Below, in pieces: positions 8,248 through 15,855 of a stretch of DNA of 64,000 nucleotides. Both the position numbers and the translations under genes were made by a program. This DNA comes from an uncultured Lachnospiraceae bacterium (lineage in GTDB: Bacteria > Bacillota > Clostridia > Lachnospirales > Lachnospiraceae), in assembly GCA_910579225.1 (NCBI GenBank), contig CAJTTI010000003.1, forward strand, positions 83,337 through 147,336, written 5' to 3'. Positions within the stretch are counted from its first letter, which is position 1. Each line of letters opens with the position of its first letter. Below the pieces are notes generated by a model. That model was not told the DNA's origin, ran no database searches, and was given only the letters and a program-made list of their open reading frames with translations.

Positions 8248-9289
8248 CAGAAGAGAGTGTTTCGTCCAGGATCTTCCGAAGCCGGAGGATATCTGTCTCC
8301 TTTGTGGCCCAGCTTGTGGCGAATCTTATGATGGTGTGATCTTTATCGGGTTTCTCCCAGAAACTGACAGCTATTTGTTTCTTCAGACGGTCAAGCTCTT
8401 CATCTTTCAGAAGAAGGAACTGCTGGTTTGTCGGGGATTCCAGATGGAAGGTACATCCCTTTTCGCGAAAGCACTGCTTCATGGATTCAGCCATTTCAAT
8501 GGCGCGGCGGCTGATCTTCAGATACAGATCATCTGTAAAAAGTGTGTCAAACTGAATACCGAGCAGGCGCCCTTTAGCCAGCAGTGCACCATGTTGTTTG
8601 ATGATGGTCAGAAAGTGTTTTGGGGTGTTGTGATGCGTGAATACTACAGCCTCTCCGCATAATGCGCCGACTTTGGTTCCGCCGATATAAAAGGCATCAC
8701 AGCAGTCTGCGATAACTGGCAGGGTAACGTCTGTTTCCCGACTGGCAAGTCCGTAACCGAGCCTGGCGCCGTCCAGGTACAGAGGGATCCGGTGGGCCCT
8801 GCAGATAGACGAGAGGTGCTCCAGCTCTGTGCGGGTATAGAGGGTTCCATATTCCGTGGGATGGGATATATATACCATTCCCGGATAAACCATATGTTCC
8901 CGATTTTCGTCTTCCCAGAAGGTGCGTAGATATGTTTCCAGCTCATCTGCACGAATCTTTCCAATATGTTGCGGAAGTGTGAGTACCTTGTGGCCGGTAT
9001 ATTCAATAGCACCTGCTTCGTGGACGCTCACATGTCCTGTGACGGCGGCAATCACTCCTTCATAAGGAGCAAGCATGCCATCAATGACAGTCATATTTGT
9101 CTGTGTGCCGCCTACCAGGAAATAAATATCTGCGTCGGGACATGCGCAGGCGGCTCTGATCTTTTCCTTTGCCCGGGCACAGTAGTAGTCTGTTCCGTAT
9201 CCGGATAACTGTTCCATATTGGTTTCTGTCAGGCGTTTCAGTATCTGCTCATGAGCGCCTTCTACGTAGTCATTTTCAAATGAAAGCAT
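8216..9289 (-). CDS. Low-specificity L-threonine aldolase family protein
   Basis: A 357-residue fold-type I PLP enzyme of the beta-eliminating lyase / threonine aldolase family. It would cleave L-threonine or L-allo-threonine to glycine and acetaldehyde in the cytosol. The PLP lysine is Lys206 in YIGGTKVGAL, and YLDGARLGYG carries the cofactor-contacting Asp. The length is normal. It is a single-gene unit converging on the hybrid kinase. Glycine production would fit the glycine cleavage operon 11 kb away, but they are not linked transcriptionally. Related family members act on other beta-hydroxy amino acids. Confidence 0.85.
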   Translation of the reverse strand: MLSFENDYVEGAHEQILKRLTETNMEQLSGYGTDYYCARAKEKIRAACACPDADIYFLVGGTQTNMTVIDGMLAPYEGVIAAVTGHVSVHEAGAIEYTGHKVLTLPQHIGKIRADELETYLRTFWEDENREHMVYPGMVYISHPTEYGTLYTRTELEHLSSICRAHRIPLYLDGARLGYGLASRETDVTLPVIADCCDAFYIGGTKVGALCGEAVVFTHHNTPKHFLTIIKQHGALLAKGRLLGIQFDTLFTDDLYLKISRRAIEMAESMKQCFREKGCTFHLESPTNQQFLLLKDEELDRLKKQIAVSFWEKPDKDHTIIRFATSWATKETDILRLRKILDETLSSVNQDSPALSP

Positions 9290-9449
9290 TGTGTTCTCCT
9301 GTTCAAAGTTCTATTGTTTTATGCGATTCCGTTGTTTACTGAGGGTATTCCTGAATATTTTATCATCATGAAAGGTGCGGGTCAATGAGAGGATGGAAAA
9401 GTGAGATATATTCCTGTCGGACTGCATAGAATGGATATAAATATGCAAA

Positions 9450-9986
9450 ATGGTGCATTTCATGACGTTCTTTTATTATATTTCAGATTTTATCATTCCC
9501 CTGTTGATTTTTTATATTGTTTCCTATGCGCTGTCAGAAAAAGTTCCGGTGTATGATGAATTCGTTACCGGAGCAGCAGATGGAATCCGGACAGTGCTTC
9601 GGATTCTGCCAACATTGGTGGGGTTGATGGCAGCAGTTGGGATGCTGAGAGCGTCCGGGTTTCTGGATTTTGCAGCGGAATATCTGACAGGGGCAGCAGA
9701 GCTTCTGCATTTTCCGGTCCAGCTTATTCCTCTGGCAATTGTTCGTCTGTTTTCCTCATCAGCGGCTACTTCTCTTGCGCTGGATATCTACAAATCTTGT
9801 GGAACGGATTCCTATGTTGGGCTGACTGCATCAATCATGATGGGATGCACGGAAACCGTCTTCTATACTATGAGTGTCTATTTTCTGACGGCAAAAGTGA
9901 CAAAGACAAGATGGACGTTGGCAGGGGCGCTCATCAGCACTTTTGCCGGCATTGGGGCCAGTGTGATGCTTGCAGGGACAATGTAG
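9450..9986 (+). CDS. spmB: Spore maturation protein B
   Basis: A 178-residue polytopic membrane protein of the SpmB family (nucleoside-recognition/Gate domain), needed for proper spore core dehydration in Bacillus and Clostridium. Hydrophobic segments alternate with the family signatures RILPTLVGLM, GFLDFAAEYL and SIMMGCTETVFYT. SpmB is normally the second gene of a spmA-spmB pair, but no spmA is present upstream, where only 160 bases separate it from the divergent aldolase gene. The start is uncertain: the ATG at 9450 lacks a good ribosome site, and ATG 9465 gives the typical SpmB N-terminus. A CATAGAAT at 9425-9432 loosely resembles a sporulation sigma -10 box. Confidence 0.88.
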   Translation: MVHFMTFFYYISDFIIPLLIFYIVSYALSEKVPVYDEFVTGAADGIRTVLRILPTLVGLMAAVGMLRASGFLDFAAEYLTGAAELLHFPVQLIPLAIVRLFSSSAATSLALDIYKSCGTDSYVGLTASIMMGCTETVFYTMSVYFLTAKVTKTRWTLAGALISTFAGIGASVMLAGTM

Positions 9987-10045
9987 AGGGGATGATGGAA
10001 CATGGACGGTTTGACCATCATGTATGTTCAGAAATTATTAGTCTG

Positions 10046-11902
10046 TTAGTTGTGTATTCTCCTGCTCTCAAAATAAGGGAATCGTTCCAGTGCCTGGAAA
10101 ATATCCCGGAAATCCTCCTTGGGCGCAAGTTCCAGATAACGTTCCAGAAGCTCTGTTTCCTGCTCTTTATAAGGTCCATAGAAGAGGTCAAAAAGGTTAT
10201 GTCCGCGCAGGTAGATCTTGATTTCCTCCATGTGGGCTTTCACATCCTCAATGGTTCTCAGATCTTGCCCAAGGACTTCCTGCAGATGACGGCCGCTTGT
10301 GATTCGGTGTAGGTATTCCTGCCATTTCTCCAGAAAAATCTCATAAAAAGCTTCTTCAGACGAAAGGATACCAAGCTGAGCCATGATCTTCGGGTTCAGA
10401 AAATAGTTTTCGAAGGAATAATATCGAAGAATCAGCACATTTTCCGGACGTACCCGGGGAAGACGATCCATATCTTCCAGATTCCGTTCTTCATAATAGC
10501 GGCAGAGCTGTTTTCCAAGCGTTACAGGGTCCTTACCATCACTGTCCCGGATCATCAGAAACTGATCCCTCAGATAGATCTGGTTCATATACTTCAGGTT
10601 GGCATAAGTCTTGATATTGGTACAGCTGTTGGTAGTGATAATGGCAATCCGGAACAGGTTTCCCTGTTCGTCTGTGGTCTCAGAATAGTATTTCCCAAGC
10701 AGCAGGGGAAGGCGGTTCTTATCCTGTTTTCCCTCCACAATAAAGACAAAGTTCACATTCATCAGATCTCCGGCAGTGTAGCCAAGATCGTCGAGAATCA
10801 TGCTGATGTCTGTTTTTTCACGGATGCCGGAAGAGCCGTCTTTGAGTGTGATTACCTGTCGGATCTGTCTGCTGCTGAAATTAGGCAGCAAATTGGGAGA
10901 ATAAGTGGTAAATATGACCTGGTTTTTATGAGAGAGCCGATAGAGGATCTTTCCTGACACTTTCTGAAGTTGAGGGTGCAGAAAGATTTCCGGATCTTCG
11001 ATCATAATAATGCTTGGCAGGTGTTCCTCGATCTCTGTATAAGCCTCAAGAAGAGAAAACAGATAGATGGAACGCATACCTTTTCCCATCCGGGAGATAG
11101 GCCGAATCAGGTTCTGAGCCGGATCCCAGATTTCTGTTGTAACCTGCAGGATCTTTTCCACATCTCTGTTCATGGAATAGAGAATCTCTTCCCGGCCCCC
11201 GTTTCTGTGAAAGCTTTCGTTGACTTTCTTTGCGAAGGTATCCAGATTGAGATGGTAAAGCTTATAATCCAGAAGCTTGGATGTTTCTAGCACATTCAGA
11301 TTTTTAGGGGATTTCTTCTCTATCAGTCCGATGCAGTTAAAGCAGTGGTTGCAGTTTTTGGCCTGATCAAACATACAGCAGCCGGAGCGCATGTGCTGCA
11401 GAATCTCATTTTCCTGCAGCAACAGCAGATCCCTTTGAAGCTGTTCCAGTTTTCGTTCGGTATCCACATAGTAGATCCTGGGAAATACTTCTTGTATGTA
11501 GGGATTGTGCTTTGTTATACCGTCTTTCAGCCGGATCCGTCCGCTTCGGTTGGCAGTCATAGTGAAGGAAAGGGTGCCTTCTCTGTAGGAGGGAAGTTTC
11601 TTCTGGAAATCCGGGTGCCAGGCGTCCCATTTCCGATACTGGCTGACAACTCCTCTTCGATGCAGCAGCCTCAGATCCTCTTTTGTGAAAGCCAGAGAGA
11701 CACGGATCTCGATATTCGCGCCGTCTTCTCCGAAATCTTCCGGAACAATCTGATAATCGCCTCTTACGGCGCGGATGGCATCTAATACGGTAGTTTTACC
11801 TGTATTATTCTGTCCCACCAGAATCAGGGCATTTTCAATGCCCTGAAGGCGCAAATGATGAATGGATTTAAAATTCTGAATGTCAAGGTCGGTAATTTTC
11901 AT
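10046..11902 (-). CDS. OLD-family ATP-dependent nuclease (AAA ATPase + TOPRIM) with Cys-rich insert
   Basis: A 618-residue protein of the OLD (overcoming lysogenization defect) family: an SMC/RecF-like ATPase fused to a TOPRIM nuclease. Visible parts are Walker A GQNNTGKTT (Lys36), Walker B IIMIEDPEIFLHPQ (about residues 300-315) and TOPRIM with Glu390 in VEGKQDK and Asp453/Asp455 in RDSDG. An insert in the ATPase half carries Cys175, Cys176, Cys184, Cys187 and Cys190, including CxxCxxC, which suggests bound zinc or an iron-sulfur cluster. The start at 11902 is preferred over 11911 because AGGCGG lies 9 bases before it. No UvrD-like helicase (as in Gabija) is adjacent. A defence or repair role is inference. 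Confidence 0.82.
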   Translation of the reverse strand: MKITDLDIQNFKSIHHLRLQGIENALILVGQNNTGKTTVLDAIRAVRGDYQIVPEDFGEDGANIEIRVSLAFTKEDLRLLHRRGVVSQYRKWDAWHPDFQKKLPSYREGTLSFTMTANRSGRIRLKDGITKHNPYIQEVFPRIYYVDTERKLEQLQRDLLLLQENEILQHMRSGCCMFDQAKNCNHCFNCIGLIEKKSPKNLNVLETSKLLDYKLYHLNLDTFAKKVNESFHRNGGREEILYSMNRDVEKILQVTTEIWDPAQNLIRPISRMGKGMRSIYLFSLLEAYTEIEEHLPSIIMIEDPEIFLHPQLQKVSGKILYRLSHKNQVIFTTYSPNLLPNFSSRQIRQVITLKDGSSGIREKTDISMILDDLGYTAGDLMNVNFVFIVEGKQDKNRLPLLLGKYYSETTDEQGNLFRIAIITTNSCTNIKTYANLKYMNQIYLRDQFLMIRDSDGKDPVTLGKQLCRYYEERNLEDMDRLPRVRPENVLILRYYSFENYFLNPKIMAQLGILSSEEAFYEIFLEKWQEYLHRITSGRHLQEVLGQDLRTIEDVKAHMEEIKIYLRGHNLFDLFYGPYKEQETELLERYLELAPKEDFRDIFQALERFPYFESRRIHN

Positions 11903-12092
11903 AAATATCATCCGCCTTTCTGATTTATATGATATTAATTATAATGCAGAAGCTTATGAAAATGCAATCCCTGCCTGGATTTGAAACCGGTTGTGAGGGT
12001 CCTGAGGATGGGATACTGTACAGTTTCATTGCGCCCATGGGTAAAATGTGCTATACTGAGACGCAGATGATTTTTATGGGGGTGAATGCGGT

Positions 12093-12533
12093 TTGGAAAG
12101 GGAGGAACTTCTGAATGATCTTCTTGTGATGTTGTTCAATGAGGTGCTGGATATGGAGAACAGAGCATTGATTACAGGTACTTTTAAGGAGATCTCCATC
12201 AATGATATGCATATCATTGATGCGATTGGCGTGCAGGAATCAAAAAACATGTCCACCGTGGCGAAAGCTGTATCGGTTACGGTGGGGACCTTGACTACCG
12301 CTGTCAATAATCTGGTGAAAAAAGGCTATGTTTCCCGTGTCCGAAGTCCGGAGGATAAGCGAGTGGTGCTTCTTTCCCTGACTGAAAAGGGGATTGCCGC
12401 TTACCAAAAGCATGCGGCGTTTCACAGAAGAATGGTCGAGACCGTTATGGACGGATTTGAAGGCGAAGAGATGGAGGTCCTGACCAGGGCGCTTGGAAAG
12501 CTGAGAGGATACTTCAGAGATCTGGGCGTCTAA
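12093..12533 (+). CDS. MarR-family transcriptional regulator (FabT-like)
   Basis: A 146-residue winged-helix regulator. The MarR core runs from about residue 30 to 110, with recognition helix VSVTVGTLTTAVNNLVKKGYV and wing SPEDKRVVLLSLTEKG. The N-terminus and the ISINDMHIIDAIG stretch resemble FabT, the acyl-ACP-dependent repressor of fatty acid synthesis, but no fab genes are nearby, so the target is open. Translation starts at TTG 12093, served by GGGGGTGA about 8 bases upstream. No in-frame ATG gives a better start. Its last 98 codons lie antisense to the 3' extension of the convergent DUF885 gene. Confidence 0.85.
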   Translation: MEREELLNDLLVMLFNEVLDMENRALITGTFKEISINDMHIIDAIGVQESKNMSTVAKAVSVTVGTLTTAVNNLVKKGYVSRVRSPEDKRVVLLSLTEKGIAAYQKHAAFHRRMVETVMDGFEGEEMEVLTRALGKLRGYFRDLGV

Positions 12534-14228
12534 CTGTTCCCGGAGAAGAGGGAACGGGGCAGGGCCTGTTTCCAGAAGCCAGGTATGAAAATCACAGACA
12601 GACAGATCAGGGGAGAGTGCGAAGGCGCTCTCTTTTAAACTGCAGATTTCCAGATAACCCAGATAGTATTTCAGATAATTAGAGGGTTCCTCCAGAATAT
12701 TCAGATACAGATCGTGAATCTGTGCTTCATCATTGATTCCGAAAGAGGCGAGATAGGTTCTGCAGTCGCTTTCTGTCCATCCTTCACCGTGAATTGCCAG
12801 ATCCAGAGTGGCGCAGACGGCAAAGTTCAGAGAAGAGGCAGCGCGGAGAAAAGCACTTTCAGTATCAGTAAGACCAAGAAAATCATAGGCATAATATTCA
12901 CTGTACAATCCCCAGCCTTCCGTATAACCGCCGATGTAGAACAGGTTCCGTACAGGCGCATAATCGTCTGTATTTTCAAAAGAATTCTGATACAGGTGCC
13001 CGGGATACCCTTCGTGGGCAAGCGTGGTGATCAGTTCGGTCCGGTCCGGACTGCGGGAAGGATTGATATAGATGATATTCTGCTGGCGGGCGTCAATGGC
13101 AGGCGTCATATAGAAAGCAGGACTCAGAAAGCCGGCAAGAGATTCAGGAACCGTCTTGATCTGCCAGGAGATTTCATGAGTATCCGGAAACTGTTCCTGT
13201 ATCTGTTTCTGAAGATTTTGAAGAATTTCCTCCGGTGATTCGGGTGCCGGCATATCTTGTTCCAGGTACAGAAGATCCATATTCTGCTGCAGAGAAGAGA
13301 GAATGATCTCATAGTCTGTTTCCATCTGTTCTTCCAGAATCCGGTGAATCTGAGCCATGCTGAGGTCTGTCCCGATAGAATAGGACAGCAGATATTCATA
13401 ATAGCGGATACCTTCCGGTGTATGATAGAGTCCATATGCATTGGTTCCCGTTCCGCGGAGTTCTTCCAGAGCAAGGCACAGATCCATATAGGCAGGTTTT
13501 ACATAACGGTTCAGATTCCGAAGATGTTCGGCTTCATAGGAAATTTTCTGATCGGTATCCAGAAAGTCGCAGTTTTCCAAACGTTCCTGAAAAGTTGTTG
13601 TAAGAAAATCGGAGTTATCCGCAGGAAAAAGAGACCGGCACTGCTCCAGAATCCGGTCCAGAATCTCGTCGGTCATAAAAAGTCCCTGACGGGATTTTTC
13701 TTCCTCAAAATCTGCAATTTCTGCAAAATATTCCGGAAGCGTACTAAGCAGGTTCAGATAAGTCCGAATGTCATTTTCATTCCGGAAAGGGTATTCTGCC
13801 AGAAGCACAGGAAGTTGTGCCTGGATTCCGAGAGAGGGTCCCAAAGGTTCCTGATAGTAGTAGTATTCTCCAGCCATAAGCTGTCCGTCCAGCCACCAGT
13901 CTATGATTCTGGCAGTAAAAAGATCTTCTTTGTCTAAGCCCCAACGCAGGTAACTGGAAAGTCTGGACTTGCATTCTTTCAGATAATCCAGTTCTTCTGC
14001 CGCTGCCTGGGAGTTAAAACTTCCGAAAGAAGGTGCGTCTTCTTTGATTCCATATGCTTTTGGGTCCGTCAGTGTATAGTGGAGATTGATGGTATTACCG
14101 GAAAGTTCATGCCGGAAAATGTCCATGGTAAACCGGTCGAAAGAATAACCTCTTATAGAAAAAGGAAAAGCAAGAGTTAATGAACATACAGTGATCAAAA
14201 ACCTCCCGGAGAACCATAATCTGTGCAT
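12240..14228 (-). CDS. DUF885 metallopeptidase-like exported protein with antisense C-terminal extension
   Basis: A 662-residue DUF885 protein. The family has an M32/M3-like zinc peptidase fold, and the metal motif is HEGYPGH at residues 405-411. Residues 1-25 are a signal-like hydrophobic segment after MHRLWFSGR, so it is probably exported or membrane-tethered. AAAGGGG precedes the ATG. The family usually ends soon after the GPAPF motif seen here. In this gene the frame instead continues about 95 codons, entirely antisense to the marR gene, to a stop at 12240. The tail has no family similarity I recognise and may reflect loss of the original stop. It follows the nitrilase gene by 78 bases and may share its transcript. 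Confidence 0.82.
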   Translation of the reverse strand: MHRLWFSGRFLITVCSLTLAFPFSIRGYSFDRFTMDIFRHELSGNTINLHYTLTDPKAYGIKEDAPSFGSFNSQAAAEELDYLKECKSRLSSYLRWGLDKEDLFTARIIDWWLDGQLMAGEYYYYQEPLGPSLGIQAQLPVLLAEYPFRNENDIRTYLNLLSTLPEYFAEIADFEEEKSRQGLFMTDEILDRILEQCRSLFPADNSDFLTTTFQERLENCDFLDTDQKISYEAEHLRNLNRYVKPAYMDLCLALEELRGTGTNAYGLYHTPEGIRYYEYLLSYSIGTDLSMAQIHRILEEQMETDYEIILSSLQQNMDLLYLEQDMPAPESPEEILQNLQKQIQEQFPDTHEISWQIKTVPESLAGFLSPAFYMTPAIDARQQNIIYINPSRSPDRTELITTLAHEGYPGHLYQNSFENTDDYAPVRNLFYIGGYTEGWGLYSEYYAYDFLGLTDTESAFLRAASSLNFAVCATLDLAIHGEGWTESDCRTYLASFGINDEAQIHDLYLNILEEPSNYLKYYLGYLEICSLKESAFALSPDLSVCDFHTWLLETGPAPFPLLREQLDAQISEVSSQLSKRPGQDLHLFAFKSVHNGLDHSSVKRRMLLVSGNPLFSQGKKHHSLILRTSDTGNIAFFHQIIDSGSQGPHRNRYSFRHGGHVF

Positions 14229-14306
14229 TTTATACCCCTTTCCAAACCTGTTGGTTCAGGAAAGTATATGGGAAAAAATAAGAGGATATTCCTGCTCAGA
14301 AAGCTT

Positions 14307-15830
14307 TTATTTTATTAACAGTGTATAGGCTTCCGGAATTCTGGAAGTAATCAGATCGGTGCCGGGAACAATGGTTTTGAATCTGCTCAGAGCTGTATAG
14401 ACCATACCGAATACGACCTGCTCCTCACAGAAAAAAGTAGTGGTCAGGATGGCGCCGTCCGGATTGCAGGCAAATGTCCGGTCCTGTTCACCGGAGGTGG
14501 TGAGCCGGGCCATAAAGAGTCTGTTTTCTGTCGCACGCGTCTGCATAAGCTGCTGAAGATCGGCGGATGGCAGGTGGTCATACCAGATAACCAAATCCGC
14601 GCCCTGAAGCATACAGACTCTGATATTTTCCGGAACTTCGGCTTCCTGATCAAAGACCAGACTGACGGTCAGTCCGGGGTGTATCTCCACCGTACGTTTC
14701 GTAAGAGGCGTTTTGGTAAACAGTTCGCAGGTATGCCCGTATAATATGGCGGCTTGTTGTACGCCATAACCGATGACTGCTGTAAGATGTTCATCTGCCA
14801 ATTGATTCAACGATTCAATCCACATGGACAGATCCAGTCCTTTAGCATAAGGAAGAAGGACCAGACGACAGTTGGCCTTGCGGCATAAATTCATATAATG
14901 CAGCGCTTTTTTCACATATTCTTCCGGGGTTTGAAATGAATAGCGGACAAATCCGGTATAAGATTCCAGCAGTGACAGAGGACAGGATTGACTTCTGCGC
15001 TGATATACGGGCAGGGCCTCTGCAGGAGCAGTGAGAATATGATAATATTCTGGCTGACGCAGAGAAAGTACCTGTGCGTATTCGGATATTTTGTCCAGAT
15101 TAATCTCACAGGTAAGTATCTCTTCGCTTTCCGGTCCGCATTCTGCCAGAATCCGTCCGTCCGGCCCGATCACCATGCTTCTGCCCAGCATGGTGACAGA
15201 ACAGTCTTCTATACCGCATTTATTGCAGACGGCGATATATACTCCATTTTCTCGGGCCCGCTGGCGGAGGATAAAAGTATACTGTTGGTTGGTCAGCTGG
15301 TCCTTTACGGGCGCAGCTGACACCAGGTTTGCAGAATCAAGAATCAGTCCGGCGCCCTGAAGCCTCAGGCAGCGGGCGATCTCCGGAATCCGCCCGTCTG
15401 CGCAAATCATACATCCGATACGGCCGAATTCTGTATCGAATACTGGAAATTCGGTTCCTGCTTCAAACCAGCTGGAATCAAAATGCCACAGATTGGACTT
15501 ATCTGCAATACAGATCCGGCGGCCGTCCCGGTCATAGACCAGAAGCCTGTTATAGAATTTTTTACCTTCTCTGTCTGCCAGTCCTGCAGCAATATATTTT
15601 CGGCTGGATTTAGCCAGCAGGGACAGCCTTTGCTTCAGTTCCGATAGTCTGTCTGCCCATGTGTCATCCCGGGACATACCGATAAAATATCCGGGATAAG
15701 CACATTCGGGAAGCAGAATCAGATCCGTATCTGTCTGACAACAGCTTTCCACAAGCTGCAGGATATGAGTAAATGTATCCTCGTACTGATTAATATCTCT
15801 ACTTTTAAACTGGATAAGTGTGAGTTTCAC
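14307..15830 (-). CDS. Carbon-nitrogen hydrolase (nitrilase family) with a second, degenerate nitrilase domain
   Basis: A 507-residue cytoplasmic protein made of two nitrilase-like halves. The first (residues 1-265) has the full catalytic set: Glu42 in LLPECAYPG, Lys111 in ADKSNLW and Cys143 in CMICADGR. It should hydrolyse an amide or N-carbamoyl bond. The second (about 300-505) follows the same fold pattern, but the Glu position reads LLPYAKG and no catalytic Cys is visible, so it looks inactive. The start is GTG 15830 with GGAGGT 6 bases upstream; an ATG at 15872 would overlap metG and lacks a ribosome site. It lies 25 bases after metG in the same direction. The substrate is unknown. Confidence 0.85.
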   Translation of the reverse strand: MKLTLIQFKSRDINQYEDTFTHILQLVESCCQTDTDLILLPECAYPGYFIGMSRDDTWADRLSELKQRLSLLAKSSRKYIAAGLADREGKKFYNRLLVYDRDGRRICIADKSNLWHFDSSWFEAGTEFPVFDTEFGRIGCMICADGRIPEIARCLRLQGAGLILDSANLVSAAPVKDQLTNQQYTFILRQRARENGVYIAVCNKCGIEDCSVTMLGRSMVIGPDGRILAECGPESEEILTCEINLDKISEYAQVLSLRQPEYYHILTAPAEALPVYQRRSQSCPLSLLESYTGFVRYSFQTPEEYVKKALHYMNLCRKANCRLVLLPYAKGLDLSMWIESLNQLADEHLTAVIGYGVQQAAILYGHTCELFTKTPLTKRTVEIHPGLTVSLVFDQEAEVPENIRVCMLQGADLVIWYDHLPSADLQQLMQTRATENRLFMARLTTSGEQDRTFACNPDGAILTTTFFCEEQVVFGMVYTALSRFKTIVPGTDLITSRIPEAYTLLIK

Positions 15831-15855
15831 AGTGCAACCTCCAGATGAGGATTCT

